From PSRJ01 sp963825305 (GTDB lineage Bacteria > Acidobacteriota > Terriglobia > Bryobacterales > Bryobacteraceae): a stretch of DNA of 64,000 nt. The notes beneath the pieces are model-generated. The model was not told where the DNA came from, searched no databases, and saw nothing but the letters and a program-made list of their open reading frames with translations. The DNA lies in assembly GCA_963825305.1 (NCBI GenBank), contig CAWGTA010000007.1, forward strand, positions 1 through 64,000. Direction: 5' to 3'. The position numbers and the translations under genes are program-made. How positions within the stretch are numbered: position 1 is the first letter of the stretch; each line of letters opens with the position of its first letter. Shown here one piece after another: positions 8,220-15,430 of this stretch.

Positions 8220-8978
8220 TTACTTCTTGGCCTTCTTGGCGGAGGCGTGCTTCAGCGGGTTGCTGGGCTGGTAGTCGAGCTCCGCGGAAAGGATTTCCAC
8301 CAGCTTCGAGAGAACCCTGGTGCGCGCCCAATACTTATCGTTCCCTTCCACCAGGCTCCATGGAGCGGTGCGCGTACTCGTCTTCACTAGCATCTCTTCC
8401 ACGGCCTGCTCATAGACGGCCCACTTCTTGCGATTGCGCCAGTCTTCGTCGGTGAGCTTCCACTCCTTATACCCGATGGCCTTGCGCTCCTTGAACCGGC
8501 GGAGTTGCTCGTCGCGCGAGATGTGGATCCAGAACTTCGCCAGGATGGTTCCGAAATCCTTGAGCTGGCGCTCGAAGGAATTAATCTCTTTGTAGGCGCG
8601 CTGCCATGCTCCCTCGGTGCAGAAGCCTTCGACGCGCTCCACCATCACGCGGCCGTACCACGATCGGTCAAAGATCGCGATCTGGCCTCGCTCGGGAAGG
8701 CGGCGCCAGAAGCGGTAGAGATAGTGGCGCGTCTTGTCCTCGCCCTGCGGCGCAGCAATGGGATAGACCACGTAGCCGCGCGGGTCGAGCTTCTCTGTAA
8801 TTCTCTTAATCGCCCCGCCCTTGCCGGAGGCATCCCAGCCCTCAAAGAGAATGATGACCGGCCGCTTGCGGAGGTAGATTTGGTAGCCTAGCTCGCGCAG
8901 TTGAATCTGGCGGGCCGTGACTTCCCGGACGTACGCCTCGCGGTCGAGTTTCTGCCGCAGATCCAGGGTTTCCAGCAT
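8220..8978 (-). CDS. Polyphosphate kinase 2 family protein (downstream copy)
   Basis: Soluble P-loop kinase of 252 residues, the single-domain PPK2 length. It transfers phosphate between inorganic polyphosphate and nucleotides. Walker A is FEGWDASGKGGAIKRI and the Walker-B/lid region is AIFDRSWYGRVMVERVEGF. Other PPK2 hallmarks are LDPRGYVVYPIAAPQGEDK and FWIHISRDEQLRRFKER. The C-terminus is lysine-rich (HASAKKAKK). The gene begins in a TGATG overlap with the preceding PPK2, so the two are probably translated together. The family is certain; class (ADP versus AMP phosphorylation) cannot be told by eye. Confidence 0.92.
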   Translation of the reverse strand: MLETLDLRQKLDREAYVREVTARQIQLRELGYQIYLRKRPVIILFEGWDASGKGGAIKRITEKLDPRGYVVYPIAAPQGEDKTRHYLYRFWRRLPERGQIAIFDRSWYGRVMVERVEGFCTEGAWQRAYKEINSFERQLKDFGTILAKFWIHISRDEQLRRFKERKAIGYKEWKLTDEDWRNRKKWAVYEQAVEEMLVKTSTRTAPWSLVEGNDKYWARTRVLSKLVEILSAELDYQPSNPLKHASAKKAKK

Positions 8979-9778
8979 CAGGCCCCCTCTGCTCCGAGCG
9001 ATTCCATGGCCGAGCGCAGTTCCGCATCCTTAGCCGAGGCGGCGGGAAGTTTGCTGGGAGCAGGTGACTTCGAGCCGAGGTGCTTTTCCATGGACGCGAT
9101 GATCGTCTCGAAGATTTTCTTCCGCGCATACCACTTGGACGTAGCCTCCACGATGGTCCACGGCGCGAATTCGGATTCGGTCTGCTCCAGCATTTCCTCA
9201 ACGGCGGTGTGGTATGCCCCGTATTTTTTGTGACGCTCCCAGTCGGCGGCCGTGACGCGCCAGGCTTCCAGCGGATTGTCTTCGATCGCGCGGAAACGCT
9301 TCTTCTGCTCCTTCTTGGAGATGTGCAGGAAGAATTTCAGGATGACCGCGCCATCGTCGGCGAGCATGCGTTCGAACTCAACGATATCGCGGTAGGCATC
9401 GCGCCACTGCTTGTCCGGCACGGCGCGCTCCACGCGTTCCTCCAGAACGCGAAAGTACCAACTGCGATCGAAGATGACCAGCTCACCGCGATTCGGGACC
9501 TTCAACCAGAAGCGCCACAGCCAGGGGTATTGCTGCTCATGGGTGCGCGGAGCGGTAATCGGATACAGCCGGAATCCCCGCGGATCGAGTCTCTGCGTCA
9601 GAGCAGCGGTGGCCGTGCCCTTGCCGGAGGCATCCCATCCTTCGAACACGATCACCGTCGGCACGCCGTTGTCCCAACTGGCCTTTTCCAGATCGTACAG
9701 GCGATGCTGCAGCAACGGCAGCGCCCGATTGTAATCCTCATGCGAGAGTTTCTTCTTCAGGTTGATGTTCTCGAGCAT
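8978..9778 (-). CDS. Polyphosphate kinase 2 family protein (upstream copy)
   Basis: A second PPK2 of 266 residues, first in a two-gene unit. Walker A is FEGWDASGKGTATAALTQRL and the lid region is VIFDRSWYFRVLEERVERA. It differs from its partner at PPK2 signature positions: GT replaces GG after the P-loop lysine, and WYF replaces WYG. The two are therefore diverged paralogues, not a recent duplication, and may differ in nucleotide preference or form a heteromer. C-terminal ~25 residues (SKSPAPSKLPAASAKDAE) look like a flexible tail. The start ATG 9778 begins MLENINLKKKL, matching MLETLDLRQKL of the partner. Confidence 0.92.
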   Translation of the reverse strand: MLENINLKKKLSHEDYNRALPLLQHRLYDLEKASWDNGVPTVIVFEGWDASGKGTATAALTQRLDPRGFRLYPITAPRTHEQQYPWLWRFWLKVPNRGELVIFDRSWYFRVLEERVERAVPDKQWRDAYRDIVEFERMLADDGAVILKFFLHISKKEQKKRFRAIEDNPLEAWRVTAADWERHKKYGAYHTAVEEMLEQTESEFAPWTIVEATSKWYARKKIFETIIASMEKHLGSKSPAPSKLPAASAKDAELRSAMESLGAEGA

Positions 9779-9834
9779 TAGCTGCCGGTCATTCTAACTG
9801 CCTTGCTCGCGCGGAAGGAAGCGGGCGACCCAAC

Positions 9835-9901
9835 CACCGCTCCCTGTGGTCGCGGCTCTGCAAGTGCTTCCGTTACCGAGCCGTGACCAAAGGGAGCGGT
9901 G
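9835..9901. repeat. Family C palindromic repeat, full-length copy
   Basis: A 67-base element with facing ends CACCGCTCCC and GGGAGCGGTG. The inner arms are GGTCGCGGCTC and GAGCCGTGACC. Read on the minus strand it starts ACCGCTCCCTTTGGTCACGG and continues CTCGGTAACG. It fills the gap between the PPK2 pair and the decarboxylase-like gene. Confidence 0.8.
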
Positions 9902-9923
9902 CTTTGCTGCGAGTGACGCCAGC

Positions 9924-10703
9924 TTACCCTTTCGCCAGAACCGACCCGTAGCCTTGCACCCGGCCACTGAGACCGAGCAGGCGAACCGATGCCCATAGCG
10001 CGTGCGGGGTGCTCGAAACCACCGGCACTTTGCAGCGATCCTCCAGCGGAACCAGCAAATCGAGGGTCTTCAGGGCGCCGCAGGAAATCACCAGGCAATC
10101 GGCTTTCGGAGCGCTCTGGAAAACCTCCGCGCTGAAATCCGCCAGGTGCTCTTGCGCCGATGGAGGGATGCCGCCTTTCTCAATGCCCAGCCCTTTGGCC
10201 GTGAGCACCTCGAAGCCGGATTCTTCCAGGAAGACCTTCAGCCGCCCGGTAACCTCGATGTTGTAGGCCGTTGCCACGGCAACCCGGCGTGCACCCGCGG
10301 CGCGCAGCCCTTCCCGGATTCCGTTGCTCATGGTCGTGGTCGGCAGCCCCGTAGCCTTGTGGACGTCATCCACCAACTTCTGATGGAACGCCACGCCTTT
10401 GTAGAAAGTCAGCGACGTGCCCATGATGGAGATCGCGTTGGCGCCATTTTTGGCCAGCTTTTCCGCCGACGGCACGATCTTGTCGATGACCGAATCGTAG
10501 CCCTCGGGCGTCATGCTGGGCAGGCCCACACCCTCGGCGAGGAAGCGGACGCCGGACGGATAGAGCAGCTTCGCCTCCGGAGGAACCGGGTAGTTCAACG
10601 GCGGAAAAATCATGCCGAGCACCGGTTCGGCGGAACGCCCGAGTGCCGCGCAGGCGGCGCCGGCGGCTCCAATCTTGAAAAACTGGCGGCGGGAACTAGG
10701 CAT
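9924..10703 (-). CDS. Arylmalonate decarboxylase-like protein with Tat signal
   Basis: A 259-residue member of the Asp/Glu racemase superfamily. The N-terminus SSRRQFFKIGAAGAACAAL is a twin-arginine export signal, unusual for a family I know as mainly cytoplasmic. The mature part matches arylmalonate decarboxylase layout: SIMGTSLTFYKGVAF near residue 90 provides the Thr/Ser pair of the dioxyanion pocket and lacks the first catalytic cysteine of racemases. LVISCGALKTLDLL near 205 supplies the single cysteine. Racemases carry two cysteines, so decarboxylase-type chemistry or maleate isomerase-like activity is the better reading. Substrate unknown. A run of secreted-protein genes on the same strand lies upstream. 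Confidence 0.75.
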   Translation of the reverse strand: MPSSRRQFFKIGAAGAACAALGRSAEPVLGMIFPPLNYPVPPEAKLLYPSGVRFLAEGVGLPSMTPEGYDSVIDKIVPSAEKLAKNGANAISIMGTSLTFYKGVAFHQKLVDDVHKATGLPTTTMSNGIREGLRAAGARRVAVATAYNIEVTGRLKVFLEESGFEVLTAKGLGIEKGGIPPSAQEHLADFSAEVFQSAPKADCLVISCGALKTLDLLVPLEDRCKVPVVSSTPHALWASVRLLGLSGRVQGYGSVLAKG

Positions 10704-10793
10704 GTTGCGAGTATACAGTAGTCAGTTATCAGTTATCAGTTAAGGCTGCGCATAGGACTGATCGAACTGAAAACTGAAAACTGAAAACTTTTG

Positions 10794-11789
10794 TCATCTT
10801 GGCGGCACCGAATGCAGATTGCAATCCAGCAGCACCGAGCAAACGCAGAAGCGTTCGCATTTCGCCGGGGGCGGATTATCCGGCTTGGGCATGGTGAGCC
10901 GGTATTCGGGATAGATGGTCTTGGCGCCGCCGCGCGTGGCGTCGTAAGGCAGCCCATACCAGTTGGCGACCTCGTGCAGGAACGTGTTCGTGCCCGGCAG
11001 GTGATTGGGCACCGCGCCGGGGCCCGCCGGCACCTCCGGTGCATATTCGCAGAACATGCGCGAGGTCTTCTGGCCGGGGTCGAGCGTCCAGTTCTGGCTG
11101 CGCACCAGGGGCTCGGTGAGAATCACCGGGTCGTCCACATAGGTGACCACCGTCAGATAGTCGCGGTGCCTGGTCCAGTATTCGGTGACGGTGCGTTTAT
11201 CGCTGCTCGGAATGCCATTACGGCGCAAGTAATTCGCCTTCAAATGGGTGGTGGTGATGACCAGCGTGTTACCGTCCCACACCCCGGTGGAAAAGCCCTG
11301 CCAGGTGTGCGGCATATAGGCCGGCGGATGCGGGCGGCCATCCATATAAATGGTACGCTCGCTGCCCCAGGCCGGCATGTAGGTATGGAACGCGGCCAGC
11401 TCTTGAGTGGTTGAATTGATTTCGCGCGTGACCCGCAGGTCGCCTAATCCGCGCATCCCGTAATCGGACGAATGCGGCCGGCACTCGTACTCGGGGACGA
11501 CTGAGATGCGGTCGGCATCGTAACTGTCCGCGCGCAGCCGTGCGTTGTCGTTGATCGGAATGCCCGTGTAATCGCCCAACTCGGGGCCGGGCAGCCGCTC
11601 CGGACCGTCTTCGTGATACACCGGAGCCCACTCTCCGGTGAAATCGATCTGCGCCAGGGCAGGCACAGAAAGCGATGCCGCCAGCGCCAGCAGCCAACAC
11701 AAGCCGGCGACAAGATCGCCAGCGCTACGTAACGCCGGCGGTCTTGCCGCCGGTGGGGCCGCCCGTGGAATCGAAATATCCAACCTCAT
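10794..11789 (-). CDS. Secreted protein of unknown function (paralogue 1), repeat inside its N-terminus
   Basis: About 331 residues from ATG 11789, which has GAGGAG ten bases upstream; the frame is open to 11819. The mature part starts QIDFTGEWAPVYHEDGPERL and contains the pattern GIPINDNARLRADSYD, then PEYECRPH. It shares this layout, and WQGFSTGVWDGNTLVITTTH, with the next gene upstream, so the two are paralogues. I recall the family as abundant in acidobacteria, without a function. The signal-peptide core (LCWLLALAASLSVPALAQ) is separated from the start (MRLDISIPR) by residues encoded in a family-A repeat at 11703-11755. Two cysteine-rich spots near the C-terminus (KCERFCVCSVLLDC) are notable. 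Confidence 0.65.
   Translation of the reverse strand: MRLDISIPRAAPPAARPPALRSAGDLVAGLCWLLALAASLSVPALAQIDFTGEWAPVYHEDGPERLPGPELGDYTGIPINDNARLRADSYDADRISVVPEYECRPHSSDYGMRGLGDLRVTREINSTTQELAAFHTYMPAWGSERTIYMDGRPHPPAYMPHTWQGFSTGVWDGNTLVITTTHLKANYLRRNGIPSSDKRTVTEYWTRHRDYLTVVTYVDDPVILTEPLVRSQNWTLDPGQKTSRMFCEYAPEVPAGPGAVPNHLPGTNTFLHEVANWYGLPYDATRGGAKTIYPEYRLTMPKPDNPPPAKCERFCVCSVLLDCNLHSVPPR
11703..11755. repeat. Family A palindromic repeat, copy 2 (inside a CDS)
   Basis: Matches the copy at 42480-42536 over nearly its whole length (GCTACGTAACGCCGGCGG core). On the minus strand it is read as PPAARPPALRSAGDLVAG between the start codon and the hydrophobic signal-peptide core of the surrounding gene. 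Confidence 0.75.
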
Positions 11790-11803
11790 AACAACGGATC
11801 TCC

Positions 11804-12688
11804 TCATTTGGCAGAGCAAGGCGTCGGATTAAATCCGGCGGCATCCGCCTGCCGCTTGAAATCCGTGCTGGTGATGAACGGCACATTCAGATATTTGGGG
11901 TCATGCACCACGGTGGTGACCGTGAACCACGCATCGCCGTTGGGGGCGGTGCGGTAGTCGTAGAACTCTTCGAGCTCAGTGACCTCGCTGTACGGAACGC
12001 CATTCTTTCGCAGGTAGCCCGCCCGCAGATGCGTGGTGACCACTTCGAGCGATTTCCCGCGTACGCCTGTGCGCGTGGAGAATATCGGAGGGACGTCGTT
12101 GAGAGGGTCGCCCTCGCCGCGCACCGGGCGTTCCCAGTTGGCCGCCGAGTAACCCTGCCAGGTTGCGGGCTCGTTAGCCGGTGCCTTGGCATTGAAGTGA
12201 AACAGGCGCGTCTGTGTGCCGGCGTCGGTCTCGATCTTGAGCGTGTTGTCGTCCTGCCAGGTGATGTGCAGGCGACCGGGAATGCGCATGACGGCGGGCG
12301 CGCCGTAGGCCTTGCACTGCAAGCCGGCCGCTTCGTCCTTGGCCGGGTCCCACGCCTCGCCCACGTTGTAGGCCTCGCGGTTGAGCGGCACGCCGGCGAA
12401 ATCGCCCTTGAGCGGCGTCACCATGCGCCAGCGCCAGTCTTCCATCACCGGAGAAACCCAGTAGCCCGCGAAATCCACCGGGGCCGCTGCCTGGGCGGTT
12501 CGGGGCGCCTGCGGAGGGCCCGGCGGACCTTGCGCGAACAGGGAAGCCGCGCCCGCAAACGCCACGGCGAGAACCAATCTCGTGGGGCAGACCATCGCAT
12601 TTCGTGGTCGGCCAGCCTGTGACCGGACGGCCCGGCCGACGACCCAAATCGATCGTCTGCTCCACACGGATACTTCGCGTTCTCGCAT
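11804..12688 (-). CDS. Secreted protein of unknown function (paralogue 2), repeat inside its N-terminus
   Basis: A 294-residue product from ATG 12688, which overlaps the stop of the upstream gene as TGATG; ATG 12595 is an alternative start (263 residues). The mature part begins after AVAFAGAASLFAQ, with VDFAGYWVSPVMEDW, GVPLNREAYNVGEAWDP and LEVVTTHLRAGYLRKNGV, all echoing the neighbouring paralogue. Codons ~8-35 are supplied by an 84-base family-D repeat (12582-12665). Without it the frame reads MREREVSV joined to RLVLAVAFAGAASLFAQ, a normal signal peptide. Probably periplasmic or outer-membrane-associated. Function unknown. Confidence 0.65.
   Translation of the reverse strand: MREREVSVWSRRSIWVVGRAVRSQAGRPRNAMVCPTRLVLAVAFAGAASLFAQGPPGPPQAPRTAQAAAPVDFAGYWVSPVMEDWRWRMVTPLKGDFAGVPLNREAYNVGEAWDPAKDEAAGLQCKAYGAPAVMRIPGRLHITWQDDNTLKIETDAGTQTRLFHFNAKAPANEPATWQGYSAANWERPVRGEGDPLNDVPPIFSTRTGVRGKSLEVVTTHLRAGYLRKNGVPYSEVTELEEFYDYRTAPNGDAWFTVTTVVHDPKYLNVPFITSTDFKRQADAAGFNPTPCSAK
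12582..12665. repeat. Family D palindromic repeat, copy 2 (84 bp, in frame inside a CDS)
   Basis: Ends are inverted repeats: GTGGGGCAGACCATCG on the left and the complement of GTGGAGCAGACGATCG on the right. Inner arms GGTCGGCCAGCC and GGCCGACGACC also pair. The length is 84 bases (28 codons) and the reading frame of the host gene is kept. Confidence 0.8.
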
Positions 12689-13659
12689 CAGTTCCCCGCC
12701 CCCGCCCGTTTCGGGTTGCTGAGACTCTTGTAAACGGCTTCGACCAGCGCGTCGCCTGAGCCGTATTGCGTGTCGTAGTCGAATGTCGGTTTAGCGGCTT
12801 TCACCTGTTCGAGAGTCATCCCTTTCTTGATGAGATCCTGCACGCGGTCGCGGATGATGGTGATCATGTCGCGGTACTCCACCACGTCGGCTTCGTCGCA
12901 CAGGCGGCCGTGTCCGGGGATCACGCGCGTGCCGCCCTCCTGCAAGCGCGCCGGCACGGTGATGTGAAGTATATCGTTCAGCGCGTCGATCAACCCCTGC
13001 ACGCTGCCGCCGCGCTCGATGTCGATGAACGGATAGCTCTCGGGAGTGAAGATGTCGCCGGTGCTGACGACATCGGACCGGCGGAACAACACGATGCTAT
13101 CGCCGTCGGTGTGGGCGCGGGCTTCGTGGATGACGAAAACCGGCTCGCCGTTGAAGTAGAAATCCTTGGTGGGTGTGAAGTACTCGTCATTGGGCAGTCC
13201 CGGCGTGCCCGCGGGTGTCTCGCCGGGCTTGGCGGGCGTCGTCATGCGATTCACCACGTTGCCATGCGCGATGATGGTGGCCCCTCCATCTTCCGTGGGC
13301 GAAGCGCCGGGCGCGCCCATCTTCGCGAGCGCGGCATTGCCCCCAATGTGGTCTCCGTGCACGTGGGTGTCGATGATGTAGCGGATGGGCAACGGCGAGA
13401 TCTTTCTAATTTCGGCGGCGATGCGCGGGGCGAGCGGCGCAAACATGGTGTCCACCAGCAGCACGCCGTCGCTGCCGACCTGCACGGTCATGTTGCCGCC
13501 CGCTCCCACCATCATGTAGACGTTGCCCTGCACGGGGAACAGATGGAGCTCGACGTTGTCGAAATTCTGGGGCTGGCCGGGACGGTTGGGCTGCGCCGAT
13601 GCGGCTGCTGCCAGCACCAGCAAACCCATGACCCGAGCGATCGAGATATTAGCTGGCAA
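12688..13659 (-). CDS. Secreted metallo-beta-lactamase-fold hydrolase
   Basis: Exported zinc hydrolase of about 323 residues. The zinc-binding signature is THVHGDHIGGNAAL (HxHxDH). Further ligands are expected in HEARAHTDGDSIVLF and in VIPGHGRLCDEADV. The layout is that of broad MBL-fold proteins, including subclass-B-like lactamases, lactonases and quinoprotein relays. The frame runs up to GTG 13704 inside a family-C repeat. I prefer TTG 13659, which follows GGAGG by 11 bases and gives a signal peptide (SIARVMGLLVLAAAASAQ); ATG 13629 is possible but leaves almost no n-region. The downstream secreted unknown starts in the stop codon of this gene. Substrate unknown. Confidence 0.75.
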   Translation of the reverse strand: MPANISIARVMGLLVLAAAASAQPNRPGQPQNFDNVELHLFPVQGNVYMMVGAGGNMTVQVGSDGVLLVDTMFAPLAPRIAAEIRKISPLPIRYIIDTHVHGDHIGGNAALAKMGAPGASPTEDGGATIIAHGNVVNRMTTPAKPGETPAGTPGLPNDEYFTPTKDFYFNGEPVFVIHEARAHTDGDSIVLFRRSDVVSTGDIFTPESYPFIDIERGGSVQGLIDALNDILHITVPARLQEGGTRVIPGHGRLCDEADVVEYRDMITIIRDRVQDLIKKGMTLEQVKAAKPTFDYDTQYGSGDALVEAVYKSLSNPKRAGAGN

Positions 13660-13686
13660 GAGAGCTTCAACCTCCAAGGGCAAAAG

Positions 13687-13726
13687 ACCGCTCCCTTCGG
13701 TCACGGCTCAGTAACGGGCGAGCGGT
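13687..13726. repeat. Family C palindromic repeat, short copy
   Basis: Starts ACCGCTCCCTTCGGTCACGG, continues CTCAGTAACG and closes with GAGCGGT. The first 30 bases are identical to the copy at 57097-57126. It lies just upstream of the MBL-fold gene and overlaps its longest possible 5' end. Confidence 0.8.
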
Positions 13727-13797
13727 TTTCCAGGTTATCACAGCGCCTCTGTGCTGGCCTTAGCTGAATGCTGATGGCTGAATGCTGAGAGCTTTTC

Positions 13798-14565
13798 TCA
13801 CCGCTTATGTCCCGGCCCGCCCGGGAATCCGGCGTGGCCGGTCTTGACGGTGTAACCAGACGGGACCACAAACAGCGACGCATCGGGTTCGGTCGTGACG
13901 ATACTGGCCACCTCCAGATCCCTGGTGCCGAACCGCGGATCGCTCGATGTGACTCGCACCGGGACCTTCAGGTCCGTCGAAATCCAGGTGACGCGGACGA
14001 TCTGAATCGCCTGGGCGTTGCCGAATGTCCCTGCTGGAATCGTTTCGGTCACCTGCGTTCCGGTGGCCGTCACGCCGTTAATCACCTGCGTTCCCAGGCT
14101 GGCGGTGGTCACTGTGGGTTTGTCCGAGCCGGCAGGCGGAGCGGGGCGTGTACCGTTGCCGGTAGACGTTCGGGGCGCGGGCAGTGCCGTTTGAATGGCA
14201 GTCATCGTCGTGGAATTCAACTGATAACGATACGCAGCCACTGGATCGACGATAGTGACCTCGGTGAAGGGTTGTTTCCCGGAGGCGGCGGGCGGGGTTA
14301 TGGTACGTTCGGTCCTGGTGCGCCCCTGGCTGTCGCGATACACCTTAAACTGGTCCGATTGAGAAATCTGGTTTCCGTTGGCGAGTAGCTGCTGCGTTTG
14401 CACGGTTTCGATCGCCGAATAGGGCGCGCCGGTCACCGGTGTCCTGGAGATTGAGCCGCCATAGCCGTGGCCGTGCATTCCGAATCCGCCGCGATCGCGC
14501 GGACCTTGTGCCATCAAAACGCTCGCAAGCAGCCCTGCCGAGCAGAAGAGGAGTCTTGTTCGCAT
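13798..14565 (-). CDS. Secreted protein of unknown function
   Basis: A 255-residue product with a clear signal peptide (MRTRLLFCSAGLLASVLMAQ), then a Gly/His-rich stretch (GGFGMHGHGYGG). The body contains YSAIETVQTQQLLANGNQIS and FKVYRDSQGRTRTERTI, a pattern I recall from short acidobacterial periplasmic proteins. It then has a stretch with VDPVAAYRYQLN and ends GHAGFPGGPGHKR. I recognise no catalytic motif. It is alone between a repeat-filled gap and the divergent beta-barrel gene. Function not assigned. Confidence 0.6.
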   Translation of the reverse strand: MRTRLLFCSAGLLASVLMAQGPRDRGGFGMHGHGYGGSISRTPVTGAPYSAIETVQTQQLLANGNQISQSDQFKVYRDSQGRTRTERTITPPAASGKQPFTEVTIVDPVAAYRYQLNSTTMTAIQTALPAPRTSTGNGTRPAPPAGSDKPTVTTASLGTQVINGVTATGTQVTETIPAGTFGNAQAIQIVRVTWISTDLKVPVRVTSSDPRFGTRDLEVASIVTTEPDASLFVVPSGYTVKTGHAGFPGGPGHKR

Positions 14566-14758
14566 ACTTGGGTTCCTGTAATAAATTCACTTTGGCAGTA
14601 CAAAAGGTTCCAAAAGTTACGTCTGGACGCCTTTCCCTGCGCCCTTTCCACTATGAAACCCCGGTTGTGTGGTGCGCGTCCTAACAGGCAACGGGCCCGA
14701 AGGTTGCGAACCACCCGAATCTTAGCGCACCATTACAAATGAAATGGAGAATCCTGTT

Positions 14759-15430
14759 ATGAGAACCCTTCGCGGGTATCTTCCGCTCGTGTCCCTGCTG
14801 GTTGCATGCGCCCCATTTGCCGCGGCGCAAAGCTCATTCGATCTCAACCTCGGTTTCGGAACTGCCCACGCTGGTTCAAACGGATCCGGCCTCGATAACG
14901 CTTCCTCACTCAACGCATTTGGCACCTGTACACCAGGGCCGGCCGATGTCAATTGCGTGAAGAACCCCAGCCTAGGCGGCTTCTTCCTCGGCTTCGGCGG
15001 AGATGTGCTGCTTCAGAAGCACTACGGCATCGGGGCGGAGTTCGCCGTGCAGCCGGCCAAAAGCGACTACGGTCCTTTACAATATCGGCAAACATTTTAC
15101 GACTTCAACGGTATTTACGCGCCGGTGAATGAGAAGCGCGTCCAGGTGAAGTTGATGGGTGGAATCGGCGGCGCTAAAACCAGTTTCTCGTTCACGCAGA
15201 ACGGCTGCGTCGGCACGGCGGTGGTGTGCTCGAGCCAATCGCAACCGGTGGGGAACTCGAACCATTTTCAGCTGCATGCCGGCTTGGGCGTTGAGATATT
15301 TGTGACGGATCACATATTCATCCGTCCTCAGTTCGATCTGCACTATGTTCCTAGTTTTACCGATCAGTTTGGCAGCAACGTAGTGCCGGCAGGCATGGTG
15401 TGGGTGGGCTACAGTTGGGGCGATCGCTAG
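14759..15430 (+). CDS. Outer-membrane beta-barrel protein
   Basis: About 223 residues. ATG 14759 has GGAG nine bases upstream and is preferred over ATG 14744. A signal peptide (RGYLPLVSLLVACAPFAAAQ) is followed by alternating hydrophobic/polar strands such as SFDLNLGFGTAHAG and VQVKLMGGIGGAKTSFSF. The end is strand-rich (FIRPQFDLHYVPSFTDQF ... MVWVGYSWGDR), the common small eight-stranded barrel design. Cysteines in CTPGPADVNCVK and GCVGTAVVC may form loop disulfides. Role unknown. It converges on the efflux operon, whose last gene overlaps its final four bases. Confidence 0.65.
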   Translation: MRTLRGYLPLVSLLVACAPFAAAQSSFDLNLGFGTAHAGSNGSGLDNASSLNAFGTCTPGPADVNCVKNPSLGGFFLGFGGDVLLQKHYGIGAEFAVQPAKSDYGPLQYRQTFYDFNGIYAPVNEKRVQVKLMGGIGGAKTSFSFTQNGCVGTAVVCSSQSQPVGNSNHFQLHAGLGVEIFVTDHIFIRPQFDLHYVPSFTDQFGSNVVPAGMVWVGYSWGDR

